Positions 33,558-44,822 are shown, counted from the first letter of the stretch. The stretch is 64,000 nt of DNA from Takakia lepidozioides (GCA_030704615.1 CM060734.1:7938001-8002000), one strand, 5' to 3'. A program made the numbers and translations. Notes: generated by a model not told the origin, from the sequence alone.

Positions 33558-34913
33558 TGGCCTACACCTCGTGCCTGGCCACCTTGTCCTCTCTGGGCTC
33601 CCCCACCTCGCCCCCGGCCACCATTGTTCCCTTGGAACTGGCCTAGGTGCAACTCAGGATGCAAACCATAACACTGGGCCTCTCCATGCCCGTGCTTGCC
33701 ACAATGCCCACACTGCAACTGTGCAGGCTGTGCATGTGCCGGCCCTTTGCCTCCATCTGGGCAATCCTTCTTGACATGGGGTCCTCCACATGTCCAACAC
33801 ACCACCTCCGCCCGTTGTTGGCCTGCAAATGAAGGGAGAGACCCTTGCATCTGAGGTCCTCTCTGTCCTTCCCTGAGCTTCACCTGAGCCCCCTTGTTGC
33901 CTTGAGCATGTTGAGGTAGTGGTTGGCTAGGAGCACCACTACCCCGTGGTGTCTCCTTAGCAAATCCTACCATGACCACTCGTTCCTCCACCATGTTGAG
34001 CTCTATCCGCTCTGCCAGCAAAAACATATTTGCTAAGGTGGGTTGGGCCGCTTGTAGGAGAGTTGCATCCCGCACCCTTCAGCTCCTTGTCCAATATCCC
34101 ATACCAGAACTGGACTGCCAGAGCTTCCGTAACCCCTTGGGTTACATTTATCAAGCGCCTCATGCGAGTGAAAGCCTCCCTCAAGCTCTCAGTAGGCTTT
34201 CGTTGGAACTCTTGCAAGCTCCGCAACTTCTCTGTCCTCACCCCTTGGTAGTTCCTTCTTAACTCTTCGAAGAACTCCACAACAGGGTTGAAGGCAGGCA
34301 CGGGTACTGGTGCTGGTGCGGTAGTGGCTTGGATGGATGTCGTAGCTACGGTACCACCAATCCCACTAGTCCCATTGCTGCTTGTTGAAGCTGGCGGTGT
34401 AGCGGCAGGTGTAGCCACGACCCTCGTGGCTTTAGTGCCCCTAGTGATGGAGACATAGTCGGGTGACCAGTACATCCTCCACTCCTCGATCTCAACCTCA
34501 TGCCCCCGCCTAAACTCATGGTAATCATCCATAGGCGGCCCCTCAAGGTGCTGAAACAGCCCCTTCCATGCCATGAAGGGCATAAATAGTTGTGGATTGC
34601 GCATTTGCTGCAAATCACACCAACTATCAAACTCTTGGATAAAATCATCCAATTCGATGGTGCCCACCGCCCCAGAGTACCTTCGTGGCCCCTTGGTAGC
34701 TCCATACATCTCCTCCATTATGTCCCACGACAATGGCAAGGAAACAACTTGCACCGCCGGTGTGAGTCCTCCTGATTCACAATCCGAATCAGAACCTTCC
34801 GTAGAAGACACTGGAGGTGAAGGTGGCCTAAACCGCACACCTCGTCTCGTGTACCCATTAGTATCGCTAGTGCTCAAACCGGCACTCTCCCTAGCAACTA
34901 GTGGCACCTCCAT
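33558..34913 (-). pseudogene. Gag of gypsy1, frameshifted and interrupted by CACTA2
   Basis: Start ATG at 34,913 (MEVPLVARESAGLS). A 318-codon frame covers an N-terminal linker, then the capsid domain: EEMYGATKGPRRYSGAVG, DFIQEFDSWCDLQQM, and the retrotrans_gag core LRSLQEFQRKPTESL and FTRMRRLINVTQGV. A frameshift near 34,065 moves the rest to another frame (34,075 leftward): MFLLAERIELNMVEERVV, then two zinc knuckles, CWTCGGPHVKKDC and CGHCGKHGHGEAQC, and a Gly/Arg/Gln-rich tail. Capsid assembly and RNA packaging are the expected jobs. CAG at 33,719-33,721 is a stop in gypsy2. The insertion removes the link to pol, so this copy is dead. Confidence 0.8.
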
Positions 34914-35589
34914 GTTGACAAACTGTCACTCAACCGATCATGAACATGTCCCTAACCCCCTCTCCACAAGGTAACCAGGTAAAGAACTTGTTGCGGCTTA
35001 TGGTTTGGAATACTAGGTTCCTAACATAGCCTACACCTGCACCTACATGCACCGCAAGCACTCCTATGGTTGGCTGGTAATCACCTCCAACCTCACCACA
35101 GGAGAAACAATGATGGTCTGACTGGTCATCACCCCAGCCTCGCCATCGACAACATGCTCTAGGACTGGCCGGTGATCAAATCCGGACCAATCACCTATAA
35201 AAACAAACGCCCACACAAAACTAACATGGCGCACAGTCAAGCATGCAGGTATGGAGGGGATCCAAACACAAGAAATCAGAACGACAACTCCCCCACACCA
35301 AAAACAACTCCACGGTGTTGCTCCTGCAAGGACACCCCAGCCCAAACCCGGACTGACTCTTGCCTCCACCTACGGAAAGGTCTTGGCCTAATGAGAGGGT
35401 GGAAACTACGAGGAAGAGAAGCTAAAGCAATGCCTAACCCCAGCACGCCCTCATCCCAACACTCTTCCTCTCCTCTCTTCCCTCACTTGCATGACCATAG
35501 GAATAGCATGAAGATACTCCTCGAACCGCCCTCCACGAGCTTCAAAATTCGGCCTTCAAGACCACATGCTTGTCCTTAGGCAGTCCACT

Positions 35590-36070
35590 AGTGCCTCCAC
35601 GAGTCAGCACAGGCCGTCCACAGGTCAACACGGGCCATCACAGACCAGCCCAGGCCCACACAGATCACTGGTCACAGCCGTCACAACCCCACACAGGCCA
35701 CAGGTCACAACCCCTCACAGCCCATCACAGCCTGTCACAGCCCCTCACAGCCCCCAAGGCCACAGGTCACAACCCGTCACAACCCCAAAGGCCACATGGC
35801 ACAGCCTATCACAGCCCCTCACGGCCCCAAAGGCCACAGCCCGTCACAGCCCCACAGGCCACAGGTCACAGCCCGTCACAGCCCCAAAGGCCATAGGCAC
35901 AGCCTGTCACAGTCCGTCACAGCCCCACAGGCCACATATCACAGCCTATCACAGCCCGTCACAGCCCCAAAGGCCACAGGCACAGCCTGTCACAACCCTA
36001 CACAGGTCACAGGGGTCACAGCCCCAAAGGCCACAGCCTGTCACAGCCCTCACAGCCCCACAAGCCACTC
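35590..36070 (+). repeat. CACAGCCC minisatellite in the gypsy1 LTR
   Basis: Many imperfect copies of CACAGCCC(C/G)TCACAGCCC with CAAAGGCCACAGGT spacers. It produces a long Pro/His/Ser/Thr/Gln frame (35,566-36,117) that is only a by-product of the repeat. Absent from the gypsy2 LTR. Confidence 0.8.
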
Positions 36071-36544
36071 ATGGCAGTTTAGTCATTTCTCCAAGGGGTT
36101 TAGCCACGCCAAGCTAGGGTTTGTGTCTCTTGGACTCTAGGCTTTTTTGCACCGAGCTATGGCGGCTGTGAGGAAATCAGCAAGGTATTCTTGCTCTTTA
36201 TGGCTCCCACACACCACCAATAGTAGCCCTAAGCCATGAGGAAGATGGTTGCCACAAACCAAGTCTTCTTTCTCACTTAGACTCCCCAAACACGCCACTA
36301 AACTCAATGGCAAACAACCAAGCCTTGCTGGTTTCCAGCCCTTGTGAGCACTCATTCAAGCGTTTTCCTTGGCCATAGCATCTGTCTTAGAGCCTATTCC
36401 AGCCCCCTACACCTGCCACTTCAAGAGCCATGCTCTATCTAGGAGGTTGAAACCCCACCTCACATATGCCCTACAAGTGCTTTTCTTTCACCCAAGTGGG
36501 AACCAGCCCTAGCCCTTCCATTCTAGCTCTCTAAAGTTTGAAAA

Positions 36545-36890
36545 TAAAAGCCTCAATGGGCTGAAGGCATGCTCCACACATGCCCCACTCTCACCATAAG
36601 AGAATCAGCTCATTTGCTTCATTTCTTGCACCCACAAACCTGAAAATACAAGCTTCAGCGGGCTGAAAGCATGCTCCACACATGCCCTACAGGGAAACCA
36701 ACCCCTTCTTTCCTTTCTTGCACTCCCAAACCTAAAAGTACAAGCCTTCAACAGGCTGAAAGCATGCTCCACACATGCATTTCCCTCACATAAGGGAAGT
36801 CAGCCCTTCCCTCTTCCTTGCTTGCCCTCCAAGCTTGAAGATGGAAGCTTCAATGAGCTGAATACATGCTCCACACATGCAACCCCTTCA
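36545..36890 (+). repeat. Four tandem copies of a 100-bp unit in the gypsy1 LTR
   Basis: The phrase GGCTGAA(A/G)GCATGCTCCACACATGC recurs near 36,560, 36,661, 36,754 and 36,857, spaced 93-103 bp. The phrase has internal GCATG palindromes. Confidence 0.75.
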
Positions 36891-37969
36891 CACAAGAGGT
36901 ATCAGCCCCCTATCTTGGCTCCTTGATGCTCTCTAAGACAAGACTAAGCACTCCACAACCCTTGCCAAGCTCCTGAAACCCTAAGGCTTACATTTCCAGC
37001 CACAAGACACTCCTCTTGTGGTGCAAGAGCTCTTCTTCCAAGCTCTGAAACCCTAGGTGCAGATTCCATGGCCTTGCCGCACCTCTTAGCTCCTGTTCCA
37101 TCCCTGCTCTTGCCATGACAAGAGCCCTCTCAATGCTGAAGCTCGAGATTGAAACCCAATCTCAACATACTCCACAAAGTGCACTGATTTGCCGCAAGCC
37201 AAATCGGCCCTTTCGCTTGGTCTTGCAATACTTCACACAATGAAAGCTCGCATTCCCAAGTCCAGTTCTCAGCTTTGCCACCAAAGCCACTATAACTTGC
37301 TCTTGACTGGTCCTCTTCCCAATCGTGCTTACTCATGCATTGTACATAATTTGAAACCATCAAGGTGCTCTGGAATTACCTGCAGCATGGTGCTTTCATC
37401 TCTGAAGCTGAAGATCGAATGCCGAGGTCTACCACCTCGTAACCCACATCGCCTCCGCTTCTAACAACCAAGAGCTCCACGGTGCTCCTTGCATAACAAC
37501 CTGGTTTCTCTCATTCTCAAGCAAAAACCACAAGTGTTACAACTAACTCATATCTGGCACTCACAGATACGAGCTCATCTTTCTCGAGTGATAAAGAAGA
37601 AGAATACAAGCACAAGCTCATGCGAGCTCACAAAGCTGAAGCATAAACTCATGCATATATAACCTCATCACTCAAATACAAGTCAAGCCAAGTGCACCCC
37701 ACGCCATGGGGAATCCACACTACGGCGCCATAGCTAGGCGCGGTGAGGCTCAACTCGAGAAAGATGAGCCTCCCGCGCTTGCCGTGGAGATAACCACTCT
37801 AGGGCCTAAATCTGCCTTGACCCCTGGATTGACACTTGGGCCAATCCCAAATGTCAATATATAAAAGCTAGCTATTTCCTAGCTAGTTTCATACTAGTGG
37901 TAAAATAACTTGACACCGGAAACAAAATGAAAGGCAAAGGAAAGAAAAAAAAGGTGAAGGAAAGAGGCT

Positions 37970-38726
37970 CACATTTGCGTCCATGACCTCAATGTTGCCC
38001 TCGGTCCCCGCTTGTGGTGCACCACCCATAAGGCCCTCTTGGAATAAGGGTGGAAGCCTGTCCCATGCACCCAATAGGCTCGCAGGCGGCTCCCCAAAGT
38101 CCAGGGTCTTCTTCATTGACCGTTCAGGCGACGGACCTCGCAAGGGGCCCTCCAAAGCCAGTGTCACCCTCTCCTCTTCCCCCTCCCTTTCCCGTGCCCC
38201 CTTATTTCCCTCTTCCCTCTTCTTGTCTTCCTCCCTCTTCCTTTCCTCCTCCTTCCACCTCATTGCGGCCTCATTTGAAGCCTCCCTCTTCTCCCAAGGT
38301 GAGGAGGAACCCACCCCCTTCTGAGCCCCCCCCCCCCTTATAAGCCCTCTTGGCTGCAGAAGAAGGGGAAAAGACATTGGCGGTGGGGCTAAGATCAAGT
38401 TGCCCATACCTGGCGCCAGATCTGAGAATGCACTTCCCCGCGTAAAAGTCAGGGCCCTCCATCAGCCCGTGGGGTGGCGTCCCAGCCTGAACATTGGGTG
38501 CACCACCCTCAAGTGGAGGCTCATCCCCAACCTCTTTCGACGGCGTGGAGGCCTCGACGGCCTTACGGCTTGGTCCTCTCACATAGCCGCCTATAGGGCT
38601 AGTGAGTTTGGACCAAGTGGACCGTGTCACACGGTTGTCAATGACGGGAGCGTTGTCAGGCTTACCTACCTTAGCGGCAAGCGATTTCTGCTCCTTTGTC
38701 GGTGCCTTCTCCTTGTCCTTCGCCAT
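37970..38726 (-). CDS. Unrecognised Lys/Glu-rich protein fragment ending at a splice-like site beside gypsy1
   Basis: Start ATG at 38,726 (MAKDKEKAPTKEQKSLAAK). The first 115 residues include RVTRSTWSKLTSPIGGYVRG. A run of nine C on plus (38,329-38,337) coincides with a shift into the next frame, which gives a charged, probably helical stretch (EEERKREEDKKREE) and then MKKTLDFGEPPASLL to EVMDAN. Directly after comes GTGAGC, a good splice donor, about 55 bp before the gypsy1 LTR. So gypsy1 may sit in the intron of this gene. No known domain seen; it could be a host gene 5' exon or another transposon's protein. The homopolymer frameshift may be real or a sequencing error. Confidence 0.35.
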
Positions 38727-38889
38727 ACTACGAGCTTATCCCTGCGCCCACAACACTACTACCGTGTGATTTCACACGCCAAAAACAAACAAGGCCTGAC
38801 CCTCCCTCTTCCCCTCTCTCCCTCTCCCCCTATCTTTATGTCCTTCTCCATCTCCCCCTTTCTCTCTCTGCTGATAAGCAAAAAAAGAG

Positions 38890-39525
38890 AAGAGGGGGGG
38901 GGGGGGGGCTGACAGCAGCAGCAGTGCTGCTGCTGTCAGCCCCCCACCATTCCAAAAAGCAAAAAAAAAAAATGTGGGGGGGACTGAGAGCAGCAGCAGC
39001 AAGTACTTGCTACTGCAGCTCTCAGCGCCACCCACCATTGCCAAAACCAAAAAATGAAAGGTCGGGGGGGGGGGCTAAGACCAGCAGCAGCAAGCTGCTC
39101 TTAGCACCCCCCACCATTCCAAAAACAAAAAACAAAAAGGTGGGGGGGGGGGGGGGAAGTGACTGAGTAGCAGCAGCTGCTGAGTCACTCCCCCCCACCT
39201 TCTTTTTATTTTTCTTCCCTCATCTCTCCCACTCTCTCCCTCTCTCCCTCTCTGTCCCTCTGTCCCTCTATCTCCCTCTGTCCCATCAGGATGTGGAGAG
39301 AGAGGGACTGTTGAGGGGGAAAAAAAAAAAAAAAAAAACGGTGGGGGGGTGGGGAAGTGACTGGAGCAACTGCCCCCCAACCTTTTTTTTTTTTTTTTCC
39401 CCCTCAACAGTCCCCCTCTCTCCCTCGTTGCCTCTGTCCCTCTCTCCCTCTCTCTCCCTCTTGTCCCTCATCTCTCCCTCTCTCTCCATCAGTCCCATCA
39501 CGATGTGGAGAAAGAGGGAAGATAT
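38890..39525. repeat. Array of G-rich hairpins, left block
   Basis: Five successive inverted repeats. Each has a run of 7-17 G, an arm of CAG/GCA triplets, the mirrored CTG arm, then C-rich CCCCACC. Loops centre near 38,925 (stem GCTGACAGCAGCAGCA), 39,004 (stem CTGAGAGCAGCAGC), 39,092, 39,175 (stem AGTGACTGAGTAGCAGC) and 39,355. The last is larger: GGGACTGTTGAGGGGG plus an A tract pairs with a T tract plus CCCCCTCAACAGTCCC. CT-rich DNA fills the gaps. Noncoding. Confidence 0.85.
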
Positions 39526-39529
39526 ACAT

Positions 39530-41945
39530 GTCATGTCAAGACATGGACAAGACCGCTAAGGTCATTGTCATTGAAAGACAAAACAGCCCTTTACAGGGCA
39601 CCATCTAACATTCCCTTTCATGTTTACAATCTCATTTGAATACCCCATTACATTTCAGGGTCTCTGAAAAAACAGGGTGGGAGGGTGGGATTCCAGGTCA
39701 ATCATATCATGAAAGCACCATAGTTTGCACCATCATTTCAAAAACTCATTTCAAACTCATTTCAAAAACCAGATTGCAGGTTTGGGGATATTTCCCAGAA
39801 TCAAGCTCATAGCACTTCAAGTTGAAACAGCCAGCCATACATGCCTTAAGTATTTGCAAATAGACACAACACCTTAGCAAAATAAGTTGTGAAAACGAGA
39901 TTGTAGGTCTTGGGACATTCCCCAAGACTCATGCTAAAAAACAATTCAAGTTGAGTTTGAACAGTCAAACAAATATGCCTTAAGCATTTGCTGGTTTACA
40001 TCATGTTTCCTCTTGCCCTATTGGCATGGTTCAAGACATGGTATATATCATGAGGCTGCATGCCAACATCCAGGTTTTGAACAAGTCTTATCCCTAGAGG
40101 CTATTGCTGGCCTGAGGTGACGTTTCAGTGTCGTGTCACAAGCAGGAATCATAGAACAGAAGCAAGGCAAATTATCCCAAATTTGCCTGCTATCAGCCCT
40201 CAAATTCAGACTGCTATGAGAGCCATAATGAGTGTGTGTGTTCCCTAAACAAGGCGTACCTGTTTGACACAACAGAGTCAAGCTGAGAGGTTTCATTCCA
40301 AAGCTAGTTTGGTGATGTATCAATGCCAAACCACAATGCAAGGTTGAGTGTTCCAAAACAGATCTAGGTCTTGAGTGGTATTCTAGAACCTCCAAAGATC
40401 TGATTTAACAAAGAAACTCAGAAGAACCCTGCCTGCAGCCAGGCCTTTAAATTGAGAGTCTTTAGCGGGCCAAGGCAAACAAAATCCAGGTCTTGAGCAT
40501 TTCACTTCCCTAAGAAACAATACTGGTTTGAAGTTGATGTTTCAGAACCAAGATACAAGCAAGATTCTTAAAAAGGAAGAAGAAACAACAGGGTTGAGCC
40601 CCCTTAAGCAGGTATAGGCCTGGAATGGTATTTTAAGGCCTCATAAAATAGCTCTACCAAGGTGAAAGAGCAACTCAGAAACCCCTGTTTGTTATCAAGC
40701 CATGAAACCAAAATGATATGAGGGCCTTGAAGAATGTGTGTTATCTATCAAAGCTTATCCTTTTGATCCATCAAAGTCATACCAAGAAGTTTCATTTCAG
40801 AGCCAAGTATCAAAGCAGTCAAAGTAATAACTGCTATTTTGTACCCTTGTACCCTTCATAGCTTAACTCCTACACATGCAAATGTGGTTGTAAAAAACCA
40901 GAAACAGGGGTAAGGAGAGAAGCAGATCCTCATTGGAGCCATCTTGGAGCAGGTCTGAAGCGGCATGGTGGCAGTTTGAAGCAGCAAATGGCATCAGCAG
41001 CTTAGGCAGCAGCAGTATCCACATTTGCAAGAACAGGAGCTGCAAGCTTCAAGAAATCAAGACAAGTGAAGACCCTCACCTGTGCCCGTCCCAAGAACCA
41101 CCACATAGCGATGTGTGTTAGTGAGGATGCAGCAGGTGAGTGGCAGGTCTTCACAGTTGCTATCCATGTCAGTGTTGAATTCTAAAGCATGTACAGATCA
41201 CAATTCAAGCAAGGGTAAACTCAAAAAACCTTGAGTGTTTGTGGTATGCCCTGCGCCATGGCGTCCAACAAATCGTCTCCAACAGAACGCAATCAAAGTA
41301 GAAGCGTTCACAGATAGAGAATGGCTCATACAAGAAGAGAGCAACATGTAATCTGTATATAAATAGGGATAGAGTACTTCCCAACGAGGAGTAAAAGCGC
41401 CGTTGCAAAATAAAGAACCATGAGTTTCTGAGCAAAGCGATCATCGCTTTGTCGTCTGCCAGAGATGAATCTGCCTAACTGCCAATGCGCATCCCAAGAG
41501 CCAGCCATCACGAGTATCATGTAGCAGCAGGGGAGCAGGTTTACGCGGCGCATCATCAAGGTTCACTGAAGCACGAGTTCAGTGCTGTGAAATGTGTCGG
41601 CGTGCTTAGGGCATAACTTCCCGATTTCTCATCCAGGGTGGATGAAAAATCACATTTTATCAAGAGAAGCACATTGTCAATGGATGACATCCAATAAAAA
41701 GGTATCTTTTAGGGTTATGGTATAGGCTTAGGTTTAATAACTGCCATCATTTATGATGGTAGTTTTATTATCTCTTGGATTTTAAAATAGGTAACCATTA
41801 TTCATGTAGTTCATCCAGTTTAGATGAAAGAAATAGATGGTAAACCAAGCTTTCTGTACATTAAGTTTCATCATCCTATAATAATATCATCCAGATTTGG
41901 ATGAAAAAGGTTGGGATGAAAAACTAAATAACCTCAAAAGGTTAA
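39530..41945. other. Unique noncoding DNA between the two hairpin arrays
   Basis: No coding sequence supported over 2.4 kb. From 39,780 to 40,830 there are loose repeats of phrases like GGTCTTGAG and GTTTCA..CCAAG. Between 41,615 and 41,910 three small hairpins share TCATCCAG and GGATGAAA. Confidence 0.45.
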
Positions 41946-41949
41946 GGCC

Positions 41950-42690
41950 AGATGAAATCCAAAGAGTTATAGAGGGAGAGGGAGAGAGGGAGAGAGAGGG
42001 AGTGATGAGGGGGAAAAAAAAAATAAAAAAAAATGGGGGGGGGGACGGGGGTGTGACTGAGCAGCAGCTGTCCTATGAAGATGTGGAGAGAGAGGGAGAG
42101 AGAGGGACTGTTGAGGGGAAAAAAAAAGAAAAAAGAAAAGAAGGTTGGGTTGGGGGGGGGGAGTTACTGGTCAATCATTCCCCCACCGCCCCACCTTTTG
42201 TTTTTCTTGTTTTTCCCTCAACAGTCCCTCTCTCTGTCCCTCTCTCCTTCTGTCCATCTCTCTCCCTCTTTTCCTGCATCTCTCCCTCTGTGCCATCAGG
42301 ATGTGGAGAGAGAGGGAGAGAGGGAGTGATGATGGGAAAAAACAAAAAAAAAGGTGGGGGGGGGGAGTGACTGGCAGCTGCTGCTCAGTCAATCTCCCCC
42401 CCCCCACTTTTTTTTTTTTCCCCTCATTTCTCCGTCTCTCTCCTCCCTTTGTCCCTGTCCCTCTGCTGCTCACAAAAGAAAAAAACTAGAGAGGACTGAA
42501 GCTGCTGCTGCTCAGTCCCTCCCCCCCCCCACCATTCTTCTTGTATTTTCTTGGCCCCCTCTATCCTCTCTCCCGTCTGTTCCCTCTCCCTCTCTCTCCT
42601 CGTTCTCCCTCTCTCTCCTTCTCCTTTGGGCAGGTACAAAAAAAAAAGGTAAATCTCTCCCTCTCTTTCTCTCTCTCCCTCTCTCTCCAT
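41950..42690. repeat. Array of G-rich hairpins, right block
   Basis: Same building blocks as the left block: GAGAGAGGGACTGTTGAGGGG plus A tract plus GGTTGGG, mirrored by CCCCACC plus T tract plus CCCTCAACAGTCCC (42,090-42,240); AGTGACTGGCAGCTGCTGCTCAGTCA between G11 and C11 runs (42,350-42,420); and a CAG/CTG arm at about 42,495-42,535. The lead-in CATCAGGATGTGGAGAGAGA is shared with the left block (39,285 and 42,296). Confidence 0.8.
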
Positions 42691-42814
42691 GAAATTGAAA
42701 CTGAAGAACACTTCTTCTATGGCCTATATACTATGAGATCCGTGGGGATGCCACTGTCTACTCGTGGAACCCAAACTCTCACTATGAAGATCATAAATGC
42801 ATGGCTGCTTACCT

Positions 42815-43060
42815 GGCCTTGGGCGCCTCACGCTCGCGCTCCGCCACCAGGTCGCGTGGGCGCGCTCCCTCGCTCAGACTACCCAAAAAAATAAAACAAG
42901 AGGAAGAGAAAGAAGCGAGGAGAGGGAGGGCAGCTCCTCACGCGGCAGCTCCTTCATGCTTGCGGTCCCTCCCGCGTCGGCTGGCGTTCGGCTGGCGCTC
43001 CACCAGCAGTCGCGGGGGCGCGCTCCAGCTCGCTCAAACAGCAAAAAAAAAAACACTCCG
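42815..43060 (+). repeat. GC-rich direct duplication before CACTA3
   Basis: Two copies of GCTCCGCCACCAGGTCGCG / GCTCCACCAGCAGTCGCGG, each followed by GGGCGCGCTCC, CTCGCTCA and an A tract, about 180 bp apart. Noncoding. Confidence 0.55.
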
Positions 43061-43199
43061 GCACGAGGGGGTAGTTACGCCGGGCGAGCTCGAGAGCAAA
43101 AAAAACAAGTAGGAATGGAGGGAGGGAGGGAGGAAGAGTGAGAGGAGGAGGGTGAGGGAGAGAGAGATCAGAATAGAGAGATTGAGAGTGGGAGTGAGA

Positions 43200-43405
43200 G
43201 GTGGTCGGTGCAGCCACGAGCGCGCCAGTGTGGCGACCCCACCGGAAAACTTGGCGGCGATCAGGTGCCTTCGCGAAGGGAGAGAGAAGGGACAGAAGGG
43301 CGGCCACCTTGCAGGAGGAGGTCCGCTTGCGACGTTGGGGAATCGCACGGGCACCGCGCCTCATGGGGACGTCGCACTGCAGTCGCAGTGGCGACGAATC
43401 TGGCG
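43200..43405 (+). repeat. GTCGC-rich subterminal region, proposed left end of CACTA3
   Basis: GTGGCGAC, TTGCGACG, GACGTCGCAC, CAGTCGCAGTGGCGACG and similar occur in both orientations within 200 bp. The same core recurs at 60,660-61,560. Clustered short motifs near both ends are typical of CACTA. Confidence 0.5.
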
Positions 43406-43739
43406 CAGAAAGTAGTTTGAAGAGGCTCTCACTTTTGTTTTTTGTTTTTTTTGGTTTTTTGGGTTATGGGGTTTTGCAAAGATCATTTGGTTTTTGGGTC
43501 TTGGTCTCTAGGGTTTAAGGGTACATAGTTGAGTTTAAGGTTGGTTATAATATAGTTAGTTTAGGATTAGCTGGCAATATAGTTTTGTTTTTAGGGTTTC
43601 ATTTTTTTGCGGGGTGGGGACATATGGCTTTACGTTTGTAGGGTTTTTTTTTTCAAGTATTCCATGGGTTGAGAGGTAACTCCTCCGGAGGTTACTGTGG
43701 TTCACAATACGGTACTGGTTCCTCTCTCTCTGCTAGGTC

Positions 43740-44620
43740 ATGCCGCGTGGTTATCGACGTGTCACTCTTGAGGATTCGTTGCCGGCTTGTGCCACAACCA
43801 CCTGCTGAGGGCGAAACAGCACGTTTGCCTCGTCTACGAGTTAGGCTGGCATCGCCATGTCCGCACGCTTTGCCCCCACGGCCACCACCCCGAGGTCGTA
43901 GGCCACCAAGTCCAGAGGCACGAGCCTCGGGGATCCACCCGCCAGGGACCGCCTCCCCAAGATAGTGTTTTGTGCAGTTGGTGTGGGCACGACCACCGAT
44001 TGGGAGGACCAACCGATGATGCGGCGACCCCATGTTTGTGTCAAAAACATTACGGCAAGTATGAGATTGCTGATGCAGGAAAGGAAGTCGTCATCAGATC
44101 TTCTCACGTACTCCGCAATTAAAAAGTACTATATCTAATGAAACCTCGCGTTTGTGAATTGAGTATTGATGCATTTCATATCATGCATCTTGCAGCCCCG
44201 TCTTGATGTCCAAACTTGCAATTTTTTTGATGAAGAGGCATACCAATGCGGGTTTCTTCTTTCTTACGAGCCCCACCCCGTTCCGGATATGAACATTTTT
44301 TCTCGCAACATGACGTAGATGCAGTTTGTGAGGTAGCGGGGTACGATGCATGTTTTTCTATTTTTGGGCACCGGGCAGGCGCTTGTCACCTACGCAAACA
44401 CATTCGCATCCTCGACATTGGCACCCCCATCATCACCATCATCCGCATCGTCCGTCTCCTATTGTACATGGTCTTTCCTCATCACCATTGCCATCGAGGT
44501 CCCTAATACGACCGGCTATGTGCCCTCCCCTCCATTGCCGAGACCACAGCCGCCACTGAGTCCGAGTTTTACATCCTCGACATCGGCACCCCCATCATCA
44601 CCATCATCCATGTCGTGCGC
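43740..44620 (+). pseudogene. Proline/serine-rich 5' part or extra copy of the CACTA3 SET gene
   Basis: A broken region with a possible start at 43,740 (MPRGYRRVTLEDSLPAC) followed by a stop, then Arg/Pro-rich frames. From about 44,400 one frame reads a Ser/Pro linker, TFASSTLAPPSSPSSASS, and VPSPPLPRPQPPLSP. The second phrase recurs as VPSPPLPRPQPPPSP in the SET gene at 55,120, so the two regions are related. Between 43,740 and 44,300 there are several stops and no recognised domain. It may be the first part of the SET gene cut off by gypsy2, or a tandem copy, because the shared segment is present on both sides of gypsy2. Confidence 0.4.
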
Positions 44621-44687
44621 ATACATATCGCTACGCAACTACATCGCTGTCCAAAACCACACAACATATGTGCACACAAACATAGTC

Positions 44688-44822
44688 TATCACTAGTCCA
44701 CACTAGTGCACCACTAGGCTGCCACTAGACAACAACTAGTCACCACTAGTGCAGCCACTAGTCAACCACTAGGCGCCACTAGCCACCACTAGTGCACCCA
44801 CTAGCCCTCACTAGGCTGCCAT
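44688..44822. repeat. CCACTAG tandem motif array
   Basis: About twelve copies of (C)CACTAGN spaced 9-14 bp, at the left edge of gypsy2. CACTAG is nearly its own reverse complement (CTAGTG), and both forms occur. Function unknown. Confidence 0.75.

Larger units (their letters stand above)
33558..37915 (-). mobile_element. Gypsy1: 5' half (LTR and gag), cut by CACTA2
   Basis: A Ty3/gypsy element of the same family as gypsy2, on minus. From right to left: 5' LTR (37,915 to about 35,020), leader, and gag (34,913 to 33,558). The gag breaks exactly at the CACTA2 end and continues at 16,767-15,944. Its reverse transcriptase and 3' LTR are not in the window; they would lie beyond CACTA1. Gag has a frameshift near 34,065, but the zinc knuckles are open. 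Sequence right of the LTR (CCGGA...) is unrelated to gypsy2 flanks, so 37,915 is a true LTR edge. Confidence 0.85.
35020..37915 (-). repeat. 5' LTR of gypsy1 (about 2.9 kb)
   Basis: Minus-strand start TGTCAAGTTATTTTACCACT at 37,915 matches the gypsy2 LTR start at 55,007. The first 230 bp and the last 200 bp are well conserved between the two; the middle is not. The inner edge lies near CCATAAGCCGCA (about 35,000-35,020). A TATATA stretch lies about 50 bp inside the start. Most of the extra length over gypsy2 is the tandem repeat at 35,590-36,070. Confidence 0.75.

Noticed and set aside
35566-36117. 183-codon Pro/His/Gln/Ser/Thr-rich frame
   Set aside because: It is produced by the CACAGCCC minisatellite in an LTR; other frames across the repeat are open too and no domain is present.
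38772-39608. Several frames rich in Ser, Phe, Pro, Gly and Lys across the hairpin arrays
   Set aside because: They follow homopolymers and CT/GA tracts; composition explains them.
41897-42894. Frames of 84-157 codons in the right hairpin array
   Set aside because: Low-complexity translation of GAGAGG, poly-G and poly-A tracts.
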